DNA of 64,000 nt. Origin: Patescibacteria group bacterium. Lineage in GTDB: Bacteria > Patescibacteriota > Patescibacteriia > 2-12-FULL-60-25. Below the pieces are notes generated by a model, which searched no databases, was not told where the DNA came from, and was given only the letters and a program-made list of their open reading frames with translations. Where the stretch lies: positions 1 through 64,000 of the forward strand of contig JARGGJ010000003.1 in assembly GCA_029210915.1 (NCBI GenBank), given 5' to 3'. This document shows, piece after piece, positions 35,983 through 44,659 of this stretch (its first letter is position 1; every line of letters begins with the position of its first letter). Position numbers and translations under genes: made by a program.

Positions 35983-36411
35983 TTATGATTTTGCTGCTTT
36001 AGGTTTCTTAGCGCCGTAAATGGAACGGCTGCGTCTGCGGCTCTCTACACCTTGTGTGTCGTAAACACCACGAACAATATGATAGCGAACACCAGGCAAA
36101 TCTTTAACACGACCGCCGCGGATCATCACAATCGAGTGCTCCTGTAAATTATGCCCCTCACCCGGAATATAGGCTGTTACCTCTTGTCCGTTGGATAAGC
36201 GTATACGAGCAATCTTGCGCATAGCCGAGTTTGGCTTTTTCGGAGTTGCTGTTGTTACTTTTGTGCAAACACCACGCTTAAAAGGTGAGCCCTTGGAAAG
36301 CTCTGTGCGTGTGCGATGTAATGTATCGCGGGTGTATTGCATTGCCGGGCTCTTTGATTTGGCCTTGGCACTTCGACGCGGGCGTCGAATTAATTGATTT
36401 GTAGTAGGCAT
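35983..36411 (-). CDS. rpsL: ribosomal protein uS12
   Basis: 142 residues. The decoding-centre loops [13 protein letters not shown] and [17 protein letters not shown] are intact; the streptomycin-site lysine is K in KKPNS. Promoter boxes lie so close (36424-36452) that the predicted mRNA begins only about six bases before the ATG. Confidence 0.97.
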   Translation of the reverse strand: MPTTNQLIRRPRRSAKAKSKSPAMQYTRDTLHRTRTELSKGSPFKRGVCTKVTTATPKKPNSAMRKIARIRLSNGQEVTAYIPGEGHNLQEHSIVMIRGGRVKDLPGVRYHIVRGVYDTQGVESRRRSRSIYGAKKPKAAKS

Positions 36412-36423
36412 GTTGTGCCGCTG

Positions 36424-36452
36424 AATATATCAAAGCGCCATTAGCACGTCAA
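36424..36452 (-). promoter_or_regulatory. rpsL promoter (near-leaderless)
   Basis: Minus strand TTGACG (36452-36447), 17 bases, TATATT (36429-36424). The expected start near 36417 leaves almost no 5' leader. Confidence 0.65.
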
Positions 36453-36604
36453 GTGGATTTAGCTGAATTTAGTACCATCTAACAAATAACCCACTTATAT
36501 AGTCTAACAAACATCCCCATAGTGTTTATTAAAATTTGGTAATATTAGACAAAAATTTGGCAAATGCATGTCGTTATTTGATCAATATCCAGCAAACTTT
36601 GTAA

Positions 36605-36640
36605 CAATCCTGCTAATCCTGAAAATCCTGTTAATCAAGG
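36605..36640. repeat. AATCCTG word array
   Basis: AATCCTGCTAATCCTGAAAATCCTGTTAATCAAGG; the same words are at 2680-2710 and 33192-33225. Confidence 0.85.
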
Positions 36641-36643
36641 TAT

Positions 36644-38143
36644 TTATCGGGGAATTAACTCCGGATGAGCTACTCTTGGCAACCAAATAACCACCAAAAG
36701 TACCAATAATGCCACCCCCCAAACCAGCACATCGGGCTCCCATGAATATTCCAAAATCTTTTGCCAAAACATCCACACAAACACTCCGGCCAGCATCATA
36801 ATCGCAACCGGCGAAAAAACACCCGCCACTATCCACAGTAACCCGGCGATTACCACCCAGCCCGCTGATAACCAAATTTTTGTCAGTTTTACTTTTTTTG
36901 CATAACCCACAAATCCCGCCAAAAACGCAAACAGCCCAAACATAAGTACGATTTGTATGGCTACTGGCTCCAAAACCGCACCTCTTCTCATAAATAATGC
37001 AAACAGCAAAACCATTACGATTGGCACTAAAGCATCCGCAACCCACTCCCACGATGTCATCAGATTCAAACTTTTTATCTGATCTTTGCAGTAAACCGTG
37101 ATTGCCAATAGTACACCTCCAAGAAACACCGGCCAACCAAGCAACATCAATCCCAGTAACCAAAAAACTAGCATCGACTCATCCGTTTGAACCGGTGTTA
37201 GAGTGTTAACTCTTACATATAACCAGCTAAACAATAAAACCAAAACAAAAACTCCCCATGCCGCCGCATCTAAACCTATCCATCCCTGATGGCTGGACCC
37301 GGCTAAAAATCCAAATAATACGATACAGATAGCGGAAAAAATCCAAGAAACTTTAAATCCGTTCAATGCCTGTTTTATCAAATCAAAGTTTGATATAGAC
37401 CAAACTATACTTCCCAACATAAATATCCAAGAAGCTGTATAAAGCAACAAAGCATTGGTTGCTTGACCTCCAAAACCCGTAAACCACCTAAGTAATTGCC
37501 CATCTCCCCAATACGAGAACAAATTCAACCTGGTAAATTCACCTACCATGACCGCGCCTGTGGAAGTAAACGGCAATGAATTAAACAGCATGGTTATAAT
37601 CAAAATTAAAGAGGGCATCAAAAAGACAAAAGTCATCGCAGCCCAAGACAACACCCCTAAAAATATCGACTTAAATAAATCTTTTGATTCTTTGTATAAA
37701 AATATCGCCGGCACAATCGCCATAACCCAAGCGATTCCCCGCAAAAATCCATCCGGCCCAAATTGAAAAGGATAAATACCCAGTGTTAAAACATATGTCG
37801 CCAACTGTGACAAAGATAACGGCATCCCTGCCGTAACTCTCCCCCAAAAAGGCAAAAGCGATAACACAAAACCTAAAGATATCGCAAGAATCGCGGTAAT
37901 CGGCAAAACACGAAATTCAAAACCCACCGAATTACTAAAAAATCTTTTAGCAAACATTTTTACAAGCAAAAAACCGGTAACAACCAAAACCGGATACCAA
38001 ATAAATACCTCCAGCGGAGTAGCGTACTGCTCGCCAAAAATTAAAGCTCTCAAAAAAACCGCCGCGATCAAGCTAAAAGAAATATAAGCCCAGTTTACTC
38101 CAATCTGATTTTCCAAACCGTTCAATATGCGTGATTTGATCAT
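36644..38143 (-). CDS. polytopic membrane protein of unknown function
   Basis: 499 residues, about 13 hydrophobic helices; few conserved polar residues apart from WIFMLGSIVWSISN and the W-x-x-x-x-L-D-A-A-A-W region. The size and number of helices suit a flippase, polymerase or glycosyltransferase-C type membrane protein, but no diagnostic motif is seen, so no function is assigned. The last codons run into the AATCCTG repeat. Confidence 0.65.
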   Translation of the reverse strand: MIKSRILNGLENQIGVNWAYISFSLIAAVFLRALIFGEQYATPLEVFIWYPVLVVTGFLLVKMFAKRFFSNSVGFEFRVLPITAILAISLGFVLSLLPFWGRVTAGMPLSLSQLATYVLTLGIYPFQFGPDGFLRGIAWVMAIVPAIFLYKESKDLFKSIFLGVLSWAAMTFVFLMPSLILIITMLFNSLPFTSTGAVMVGEFTRLNLFSYWGDGQLLRWFTGFGGQATNALLLYTASWIFMLGSIVWSISNFDLIKQALNGFKVSWIFSAICIVLFGFLAGSSHQGWIGLDAAAWGVFVLVLLFSWLYVRVNTLTPVQTDESMLVFWLLGLMLLGWPVFLGGVLLAITVYCKDQIKSLNLMTSWEWVADALVPIVMVLLFALFMRRGAVLEPVAIQIVLMFGLFAFLAGFVGYAKKVKLTKIWLSAGWVVIAGLLWIVAGVFSPVAIMMLAGVFVWMFWQKILEYSWEPDVLVWGVALLVLLVVIWLPRVAHPELIPR

Positions 38144-38159
38144 AACTACATGTTTATCG

Positions 38160-38205
38160 TACTAGCTATTAGCCGATAGCGGATAGCTGATAGCTGATTG
38201 TTTTT
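38160..38205. repeat. GATAGC/AGCTATTAG word array
   Basis: TAGCTATTAGCCGATAGCGGATAGCTGATAGCTGATTG between the S2P gene and the 36644 gene. Confidence 0.85.
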
Positions 38206-38240
38206 TCTATTCACAATCCGTTAACAGCCAAAAGCTTCGA

Positions 38241-38891
38241 TTAAAAGATGCCTCCAAATCCAAAAAGATTCATTATCCAGTTAAGTGGTTTATCGAGCAA
38301 AAAACTGATTATTCCTATATTCAAAAGAATATCAGCAAAAACTACAAACATTAAAACATACGGACCATATTGCTCTATCTGATATCGCAAACTGTGCCAT
38401 TTATTCTCGTGTAAAACGGCAAACAAAAACTTAGAACCATCAAGCGGAGGCAACGGTATTAAATTAAACAACATGAGTGCCGCATTAATAAAAAAACTAA
38501 AGATCAGAAAAATCACCAATAAATTACCCCCGCCTAATATTGGCATCAAAATCTTAAGCAGAATCCCAAATACAATAAGAAGAATAAAATTACTTGCCGG
38601 GCCGGCAATAGCCACCAAAAACTCACCCCAATGCTTATATTTTAAATTCATCGGGTTGTAAGGAACCGGTTTACCCCAACCAAAATGCACAAAAACCAAT
38701 GCCAGTAAGCCAAATAGATCCACATGAGCCCAAGGATTTAGGGTTAACCTTCCCAAACGTTTTGCTGTTGAGTCCCCTAATTTATATGCAGCAAAAGCAT
38801 GCGAAAACTCATGTATCGAAAGAGCTATCAATATAGCTGCCAGCCACAAAATAAATATGGCAGGATTTGTAAATAATGTAGAAAAAGACAT
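38241..38891 (-). CDS. site-2 protease family zinc metalloprotease (M50B)
   Basis: 216 residues, about six membrane helices. The zinc motif HEFSH is at residues 27-31 in the first helix, and the second ligand motif (NLIPLPPLDGSKFL) near residue 140, as in the short M50B proteins. Cleaves substrates inside the membrane, often anti-sigma factors or signal-peptide remnants; the substrate is not known here. Confidence 0.9.
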   Translation of the reverse strand: MSFSTLFTNPAIFILWLAAILIALSIHEFSHAFAAYKLGDSTAKRLGRLTLNPWAHVDLFGLLALVFVHFGWGKPVPYNPMNLKYKHWGEFLVAIAGPASNFILLIVFGILLKILMPILGGGNLLVIFLIFSFFINAALMLFNLIPLPPLDGSKFLFAVLHENKWHSLRYQIEQYGPYVLMFVVFADILLNIGIISFLLDKPLNWIMNLFGFGGIF

Positions 38892-39041
38892 AAAGCTGTA
38901 ATAACCAATTACCTATATTACAATCACCAATAAATCATCAATCCCCAAATCTTCCAAAATACCAATTTGGATATTTTGATATAAAATTCGGTTATTTATT
39001 GATTATTGGAATTTGATTATTGGTTATTTTCAAGTTGGTAC
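38892..39041. repeat. ATTGG word arrays upstream of rpmB
   Basis: ACCAATTACC...ATCACCAATAAATC words on one side face TTGATTATTGGAATTTGATTATTGGTTATT on the other (38998-39030); the last word runs into the rpmB promoter. Confidence 0.75.
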
Positions 39042-39070
39042 TTGCCAATCATACCGCATTTGGCTATACT
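39042..39070 (+). promoter_or_regulatory. rpmB promoter (near-leaderless)
   Basis: TTGCCA (39042-39047), 17 bases, TATACT (39065-39070). Start near 39077, seven bases before the ATG. Confidence 0.65.
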
Positions 39071-39083
39071 TACGCCAATCAAT

Positions 39084-39338
39084 ATGTCTAGAATCTGTCT
39101 ACTTACCGGAAAACGTGCTAACAAAGCCAACAACCGGAGTCACTCAAACGTCGCGACCAAGAAAACCCAAGAGGTTAATCTTCAAACGCGTCGTATTAAT
39201 GGTGTAAAATTACGCCTTTCTTCGAGCGCGTTGAAATCTCTTAAAAAATTCGACGCAATCGCCAAAGGCGAAATCCTTACCAAGCGCCAAAAAAAGATAA
39301 AAAAGACAGCTGACCGTAAAGAAGCTGCGAAAAAGTAA
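39084..39338 (+). CDS. rpmB: ribosomal protein bL28
   Basis: 84 residues from [22 protein letters not shown], the normal start of bL28 (usual CxxTGK form with C in ICLLTGK). The tail is lysine-rich ([19 protein letters not shown]). It stands alone with its own promoter and terminator. Confidence 0.95.
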   Translation: MSRICLLTGKRANKANNRSHSNVATKKTQEVNLQTRRINGVKLRLSSSALKSLKKFDAIAKGEILTKRQKKIKKTADRKEAAKK

Positions 39339-39353
39339 TATTCACCCAAAATT

Positions 39354-39386
39354 TAAAAAAAGACTCTCATGAGTCTTTTTTTTAAA
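39354..39386 (+). terminator. terminator of rpmB
   Basis: AGACTC-TCAT-GAGTCT inside a run of A on the left and T on the right; works in both directions by shape. Confidence 0.88.
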
Positions 39387-39404
39387 TTTATCCCCTTTGA
39401 CGAG

Positions 39405-39668
39405 GGGGCGTTTAATCGTAGAGACGTCGTTTCTAACGTGTCTCCCGCAAAACGGGATTCTCAGATTCTTACAGTAGTTCGTCGAGCGATACCAGCTAAA
39501 CTGGTCAGCACGATTACATCAGCAATTCCATTAGCACAGATTTCAGATTCTCAGATTCTCAGATTCATAGATTCTTAAATCCAAATTCTAAGTTCGATAA
39601 GCTATTGTGGCAGCCCACAAAACCCTCTTTAGTAAAGAGGGACATTTAGCGTTTACGCTAAATTGGGA
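39405..39668. repeat. mixed repeat gap after rpmB
   Basis: AGATTCTCAGATTCTCAGATTCATAGATTC array (39541-39575), CCCTCTTTagtAAAGAGGG hairpin (39621-39640) and TAGCG-TTTA-CGCTA (39647-39660). A similar CCTCTTTgttAAAGAGG is at 53332. No gene. Confidence 0.7.
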
Positions 39669-39670
39669 GA

Positions 39671-40522
39671 TTACAATCTCCTCTCCGATGTCTTTTTAAT
39701 AATCTTAAAAGCTTCCTCCGGTGTATCGACTATCTGCATCAAGTCCAAATCCGCTTTATTGATATATTTATTTTTATACAAACTTTTAGTTACCCAATCT
39801 TTGAAAGGTTGCCAATGATCTCGCCCAATAAAAATACATGGAACTATTTTTGGAATCTTTCCGGTTTGCACCAATGTTATCATTTCCATTGCTTCATCCA
39901 TGGTTCCAAATCCGCCCGGAAAAAATACATAAGCTTGCGCCGAGGCGGATAACATGACTTTGCGTGTAAAAAAATAATGAAAACCCATCGCCCTGGTAAC
40001 AAATCCATTCCGGCGTTGTTCTGTTGGCAGTTCGATATCTATCCCCACAGACTCTCCACCCGCCTCAAAGGCTCCTTTATTCCCCGCTTCCATGATTCCG
40101 GGTCCACCCCCGGTTATTACCGTATACCCTGCTTTAGCGCACATTTTACCCAGCTCTACAGCCATTTTATACTCCTTAGCTTTTGGATTTGTACGAGCGC
40201 TCCCAAAAAATGTTACCTCGCGTTGTAATTTTGATAAAAACTCAAAACCCTCGATAAACTCGGCCATTATCCTAAAAATCCTCCAATAAACCTGATCTGT
40301 AAAAGCTCCAATATTTTCCACTTGTTCACAATCTCCTTTCGGAGAACAAACCCAATGCACAAACCTTTTATCTACATCCAATAATTTTGCCGCCCTGCTT
40401 TTAAAAGAAGTGCCCTTGTAAAAAGGTCTGCCCATCTCCGGTTCTATAACTTTATTTTTTAGCACATTTTTTTTCTTGCTCACTATCACATCTTTCTTCT
40501 TGATATTTTTTTTCTTAACCAT
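39671..40522 (-). CDS. LOG-family (TIGR00730-type) protein
   Basis: 283 residues from the ATG at 40522; the frame goes on to a TTG at 40576. After a lysine-rich N-terminus of about 70 residues, the Rossmann core has GSARTNPKAKEY, GGGPGIMEAGNKGAFEAGG and the family motif PGGFGTMDEAMEMI. LOG proteins hydrolyse nucleoside 5'-monophosphates to base and ribose phosphate in known cases; they were long annotated as lysine decarboxylases. The K-rich start is an addition, perhaps to bind nucleic acid or membrane. Confidence 0.88.
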   Translation of the reverse strand: MVKKKNIKKKDVIVSKKKNVLKNKVIEPEMGRPFYKGTSFKSRAAKLLDVDKRFVHWVCSPKGDCEQVENIGAFTDQVYWRIFRIMAEFIEGFEFLSKLQREVTFFGSARTNPKAKEYKMAVELGKMCAKAGYTVITGGGPGIMEAGNKGAFEAGGESVGIDIELPTEQRRNGFVTRAMGFHYFFTRKVMLSASAQAYVFFPGGFGTMDEAMEMITLVQTGKIPKIVPCIFIGRDHWQPFKDWVTKSLYKNKYINKADLDLMQIVDTPEEAFKIIKKTSERRL

Positions 40523-40579
40523 AAATTTAGTATTTTCTATCACTAATAAATCTTTAAATATAAATAATCGATTCAACTT

Positions 40580-41080
40580 CTAAATATTTACATCTTCCAT
40601 GGCCCTACCTAAAGTGTTACAAAACAACGATAAATCCTTACTCTTCCAACAGGGGCTAAGCCAAATCTCTTCCGGTTGATCTTTTCCGTCGTGTTCTATT
40701 TCTATTAAATACATGTTTCCATCCAGCCTTAATCCGTAGTTTGTAAGTTTATAAGAATCTATATTCGCGATATCAATTCTAATAGCTTTACCAATCAAAG
40801 ATTTAAAAATCAACTGATTCTCTTTTATAGATAGTCTCTCTGTAGCGCAATTAATAAAAAACCCCCAGCCAACTATTGTTAAAGCAATAATAATTACAAA
40901 CTGTAAACCGTTTCCTCTTGGAAAAAACAACGACAATATTAAAACCAACGTTAAAATTATGGTTGTTGCCAATATTAATGTACCGCCAAGAGTCATCATT
41001 TGCGCCCCGGCTTCGGTTAACGATGGCTCATCGGCAACTTTAACGCGTTTAACTTGTTTCTGTGCAATAATTTGCTCCAT
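40580..41080 (-). CDS. two-helix membrane protein, PH-like cytoplasmic part
   Basis: 166 residues. Two hydrophobic helices at about 32-54 and 60-78, then a mainly beta domain (ERLSIKENQLIFKSLIGKAIRIDIANIDSYKLTN ...). The layout is like bacterial PH-domain (DUF304-type) proteins, but that is inferred from architecture. It lies upstream of the LOG gene on the same strand. Confidence 0.6.
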   Translation of the reverse strand: MEQIIAQKQVKRVKVADEPSLTEAGAQMMTLGGTLILATTIILTLVLILSLFFPRGNGLQFVIIIALTIVGWGFFINCATERLSIKENQLIFKSLIGKAIRIDIANIDSYKLTNYGLRLDGNMYLIEIEHDGKDQPEEIWLSPCWKSKDLSLFCNTLGRAMEDVNI

Positions 41081-41106
41081 AAAAATATTATACCCGATTC
41101 TCCATA

Positions 41107-41135
41107 ATAAAAAAATGCTCTCTTAGTGAGAGCAT
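41107..41135 (-). terminator. terminator of 42483 gene
   Basis: Minus-strand ATGCTCTC-ACTAA-GAGAGCAT followed by TTTTTTATT. Confidence 0.88.
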
Positions 41136-41184
41136 TGGTTAGTAAAGCCTTATTTTGGCGGAACCGGAGTTAGCATCCGGCTCC

Positions 41185-42483
41185 TTACGAGGCTTTTTTT
41201 TCAGAATCATCAGCGTTTCTATCCGCCCTGGCCAACGCCGGGCGATCCTCGCTTGTAGGCGGTATTACGAATCGGAACCTATGATCCGAATGCTTCCTGT
41301 TTCCGCTTTTGCGTCGATTACTGTCCTTACGGAACTCTTCTATCGACAAAGCCTCACAAGCCTCATCGATAACACTTTGCGGTGTAGATTCCTTGAACCG
41401 TAAACGCCTGCCAACGATCTCGAACTCCGGAGGTATGCGGTTGGGTTCGCCATCCAAAACCAGGGTTCCATCCTTCTCTTTGTAGAATATCATACCCACA
41501 TGAGGAGGAAATGGCGGTCCCTCGGAATTAATCATCTCATCCAATTTTTCACTCGAGAACCCCTCATAGTACTGTCTTCCCGCGAGAATGAAGTAACTAT
41601 GCGAGACAATGATGGCCAATGCGCCGGTACCAATTTGGTGTAATGAGCGAGCGAAATCCTCATTGAACTCCACAGCACGCTGATGAAGTTCCGTAAAGTT
41701 TTCACCCGTTGGGGTTTTGCGCCTTTGGTTCGGCTCCAGCTCTTCTTGCTCAAAAAACCAATCGGTAAATTCCGGTGCTATTCGTGAAGCAAAATCACTT
41801 AAAGCCATGCTCGCGGCCGCCTTACGAAAATCTGCGAGTTTTGACGGTGTAACCTTGCCTTCACTGGCTAATGCTTTTTGATAGAAAAACTCTAACGAGT
41901 CCCTGAAACTGGTTAACAGAAAGGCGACAGCTAAGTGCTCATCGCCATTGGTTGTTAGCATGTTTGCCAGTAATGGCTGATGGCGAATCAATTCACGCAT
42001 ATCGGACATATCCGTATGCATCAGCTGATCACCGACATTCGTTTTTAGATCAAACCGCTTCGCCCTAACAGACAAAGCTCTCTGATCCGTATCGGATGCC
42101 AGCCCATGGCCGGGATCATTGATGTACGCGTAACGGGCGTGAAAACGCTCCGCGAGTAAATCGCTCTGAAAAACACGCGGTGTATTAAAACCGCCATGTT
42201 CTACAATTCCACGCGCCGTTTCTTTAGCGCGAACATGAAGCGAATGAGCTAAAATGCCTTTGCGGGCAAAATTACGCGGAGAGAACTCCCGCGCAAGATA
42301 TTTCGCGGCAAAATAAGCTTGCATGTGCCCCATGGCCGAAAGCGGAGCATTGCGTCTGCCGGGCAAACGCGGCGGCTTTTGCCTTCCGGCCAAAAGTGCC
42401 TTGATTGTTTCTTCGTTCCAGTCGGTTATTGCGTGGCGCATCAGCACCACGCGCGTTCCTTTTGGCACAAGGATACGGTGCAT
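41185..42483 (-). CDS. histidine phosphatase superfamily protein with large insert
   Basis: 432 residues, about twice the size of a minimal phosphoglycerate-mutase-like phosphatase. The catalytic RHG-type motif is LMRHAITDWNEE (R16, H17), the second arginine is likely in HSLHVRAKETARGI (about 80), and the second histidine in IIVSHSYFILA (about 290). Between them lies an insert of about 150 residues. AGGAGG precedes the ATG; promoter, dyad and terminator are all present, so it is a complete cassette. Substrate unknown. Confidence 0.75.
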   Translation of the reverse strand: MHRILVPKGTRVVLMRHAITDWNEETIKALLAGRQKPPRLPGRRNAPLSAMGHMQAYFAAKYLAREFSPRNFARKGILAHSLHVRAKETARGIVEHGGFNTPRVFQSDLLAERFHARYAYINDPGHGLASDTDQRALSVRAKRFDLKTNVGDQLMHTDMSDMRELIRHQPLLANMLTTNGDEHLAVAFLLTSFRDSLEFFYQKALASEGKVTPSKLADFRKAAASMALSDFASRIAPEFTDWFFEQEELEPNQRRKTPTGENFTELHQRAVEFNEDFARSLHQIGTGALAIIVSHSYFILAGRQYYEGFSSEKLDEMINSEGPPFPPHVGMIFYKEKDGTLVLDGEPNRIPPEFEIVGRRLRFKESTPQSVIDEACEALSIEEFRKDSNRRKSGNRKHSDHRFRFVIPPTSEDRPALARADRNADDSEKKAS

Positions 42484-42546
42484 GGTAGCCTCCTAGCCAA
42501 CGCTTGATTTTGTTAAGGTACGGTTCCTCTTTTTGTGTTTATTAAG

Positions 42547-42594
42547 CAAAGTGCAATTACTTTAAAAACTAACAAGTAATCACCCGAAAGTCAA
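42547..42594 (-). promoter_or_regulatory. promoter and operator-like dyad of 42483 gene
   Basis: Minus strand TTGACT (42594-42589), 17 bases, TAGTTT (42571-42566), then two bases later AAAGTAATTGCACTTTG (42563-42547). The dyad differs from the one at 32179-32196 at only a few bases and has the same position relative to the -10. Confidence 0.65.
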
Positions 42595-42655
42595 TCATGA
42601 ATGATTAAAAAAAGCAAGCTAAATATAGCCGCTAAAAAAATTATTTTTTTGAGAG

Positions 42656-42685
42656 TTGATGAGGAAATTCGGCTAAAGATATAAT
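42656..42685 (+). promoter_or_regulatory. promoter of structured RNA candidate
   Basis: TTGATG (42656-42661), 18 bases, TATAAT (42680-42685). Confidence 0.55.
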
Positions 42686-42689
42686 CGAG

Positions 42690-42845
42690 CGATGCTCTAG
42701 CGTAAGCTCAATGTTGTAACATGCGCAGTTGGCAGATAGCTCCACCGGTAGCGCAGCCGCATTGAAACGCTGCAAAGGTCTAATCCCGGTTACCACGGTA
42801 ACTGAAATGCCGACCTCTTAGACCGAAAGTTGTCCCGAATCCTCA
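42690..42845 (+). ncRNA. structured RNA candidate, class not recognised
   Basis: No frame. A seven-pair closing stem GTTGGCA (42728-42734) / TGCCGAC (42808-42814) encloses GCAGC/GCTGC (42753-42757, 42769-42773) and GTTAC-CACG-GTAAC (42789-42802). GGTCTAA/TTAGACC (near 42777 and 42818) would be an alternative pairing. Part of it (TAGCTC...GGTAGCGC, then a GAA-containing loop) looks like a broken tRNA. It does not match RNase P, tmRNA, SRP or 6S motifs that I know. No terminator is seen; it could instead be an upstream structured region of the 43125 transcript. Confidence 0.4.
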
Positions 42846-43064
42846 CCCAACTCTTACTACATCTTCCCCCATTCTACAATCAAAGTCAACAATCACATTC
42901 ACCCTGTCAAATACCAGTTTTAAAGTAATAAATTCATCACGTATAAAGCGATTTATCGAGAGCGACTTGAATAACTTTTAACAAACTTTATTTTGTATTA
43001 ACTTCCATCCGAATAAACTCAAAACTATTTTTATCAGTTATTACCCATTACCAGCCCTTCTTCC
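42846..43064. other. AT-rich gap before 43125 promoter
   Basis: Besides an AAAGTAATAAATTCATCACG stretch near 42933 I see no structure or frame. Confidence 0.4.
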
Positions 43065-43093
43065 TTGACATCTCTCTAATAATTCCGTACTTT
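43065..43093 (+). promoter_or_regulatory. promoter of 43125 gene
   Basis: TTGACA (43065-43070), 17 bases, TACTTT (43088-43093). Confidence 0.6.
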
Positions 43094-43124
43094 TAGCACT
43101 CGCTCTTTCACAAGGAGGTAAGAC

Positions 43125-44651
43125 TTGACGGATGACAAAAAAACTTGCGGTTGCAACGGACCATTGGCACCACAACCATTTTTCAATTCTTCTCGTGACG
43201 CCCGAACACTCACTCGGCTCCAAGAACTTATCGGCCAAATTCCCGAAGAACTCACACGAAAAGAATGCCTGGCATTGATAGAAGACCAAAAACAACAAGC
43301 TGTACAACGGCTACGTGAAGAAACCGAGCAAAAAATTCTTCAAACTTTCCCAAACCTGATTTGTTTTGCCGACAATCCAAACGAATGTAAGGAAAAAAGA
43401 ATTTTAAAGCGTTTTTTCTCTATTCGCCACAACTCTGTCATGGTGGGAGAACTGAAAAGATTTCGTGGGATGCAAAAAGCATTAAAAACCGCCAAAGACT
43501 CTGTAGAGAAATCATTGCCAAAAACCGAATACCGCACAGCCGTTGCCGAAGCTCAAGACCGTGCGCTCTTCGATATGTATACCGACAAATATGGACTGGA
43601 CAGATTTGGTTTCGAAAAATCTCGCGCTTTAATGCGCCAAGCAATTACCAACACCCGCGCTTCACTGGAAAGTATTCTAAGCGAATATTTCCCACCCAAT
43701 CGTCATTACGATCTTACGTTTAATGACAGGGTTCAAACCGCCCTAACCATGCCTCAATTAATTGAACTTATGAGTTCAAAACCCGGGCAAGGTGTATTTT
43801 CCAGCCGGATTCCTTTTGAGGCCCGCATCGTGGCTGTCATTGCTCAACTGGAATTTGAGAGCCTCATAGGTACACATAATCCAGATGCGCTGGATCAAAT
43901 TCGTGAGAGCTTACTGGATCAGCTTGAAAAAAAAGTTTTTCAAGGCGCGGAAACTACCACCGTAGTCGTTGTGGCCAAACTGGATCCCCTCAACCATTAC
44001 CGTGTCAAACAACACACCGATGGAAGCTATGCAATAGCTTGGTACTACGAAGATGACCCTGAGGCAAAACAACAAACATCGGAAACGGTTTTTATTCAAC
44101 GCCTCAGAGTGCACATCATCAAAAAAAATGGCAACTGCATTCTGGTTCACTCCAAAGCTAGAAGAAAAGAAAGAATCTTTGCCAAACAATTGCGTAAAAA
44201 CCAACGCAAACCCGAACAAGTCACCGATTTGTCCGGGCTTGTCATGGTTCTTCTGAACAACAACCCCATCAACGAGGAATGTTTGGCGAATCGCTTAAGA
44301 GCAACAATCGTAAACTGCCCCGGATTGGTTTCCGCTCAACAATCAAATGCCAAACGAGCCGGTGCCATCGACCGCGACAACCCATTCTCGTCAGACACAA
44401 GGCGAGGAGAAAAATACGAGTTTCTTTGGAGTGGAATATGGCACGAGCTTCAAATCCTAGCCCTGCCCGATTTCATCAACTCGCTCATTGCACACGCACA
44501 GGATGGCCATCCATTCTACAAACTAATCACTTATCTCGACACGCTTTTTCCTTGGATCTGGCCTGCTCACATTTATAGAATGGACTGGTTCAGCCAAGAA
44601 ATCCGCGACATGCTCTGGCGTTACAAATGTTCCACGCTCCAACCCGCCTAA
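43125..44651 (+). CDS. large unknown protein with divergent RelA/SpoT-like region
   Basis: 508 residues, TTG start fixed by AAGGAGG seven bases upstream. The N-terminus (KTCGCNG) has two cysteines. Around residues 342-375, HSKARRKERIFAKQLRKN and VTDLSGLVMVLLNN resemble the R-x-K-x2-x-S-I-x2-K-x2-R-K ... D-L-x-G-x-R-I part of (p)ppGpp synthetases, and HELQIL near 441 resembles their V-E-x-Q-I. The final arginine and tyrosine positions cannot be placed with certainty, so activity is doubtful. The first 300 residues are not recognised. Own promoter, SD and terminator. Confidence 0.7.
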   Translation: MTDDKKTCGCNGPLAPQPFFNSSRDARTLTRLQELIGQIPEELTRKECLALIEDQKQQAVQRLREETEQKILQTFPNLICFADNPNECKEKRILKRFFSIRHNSVMVGELKRFRGMQKALKTAKDSVEKSLPKTEYRTAVAEAQDRALFDMYTDKYGLDRFGFEKSRALMRQAITNTRASLESILSEYFPPNRHYDLTFNDRVQTALTMPQLIELMSSKPGQGVFSSRIPFEARIVAVIAQLEFESLIGTHNPDALDQIRESLLDQLEKKVFQGAETTTVVVVAKLDPLNHYRVKQHTDGSYAIAWYYEDDPEAKQQTSETVFIQRLRVHIIKKNGNCILVHSKARRKERIFAKQLRKNQRKPEQVTDLSGLVMVLLNNNPINEECLANRLRATIVNCPGLVSAQQSNAKRAGAIDRDNPFSSDTRRGEKYEFLWSGIWHELQILALPDFINSLIAHAQDGHPFYKLITYLDTLFPWIWPAHIYRMDWFSQEIRDMLWRYKCSTLQPA

Positions 44652-44659
44652 CCCACCCG

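Noticed and set aside
36582-37163. 193-codon minus-strand frame inside the 499-residue membrane protein gene
   Set aside because: It overlaps in a different phase, is Gly/Cys-rich, starts inside the other gene and has no support.
40523-40576. Upstream TTG start for the LOG-family gene
   Set aside because: The TTG has no SD at a usable distance, and an ATG is available before the K-rich N-terminus; it cannot be fully excluded because it would sit three bases after the previous stop.
42690-42845. tmRNA, RNase P RNA, SRP RNA or 6S RNA at the structured site
   Set aside because: I looked for the conserved sequences (tmRNA ends with TTCGA T-arm and CCA, RNase P GAGGAAAGTCC-like core, SRP GGAAGCA loop) and found none.
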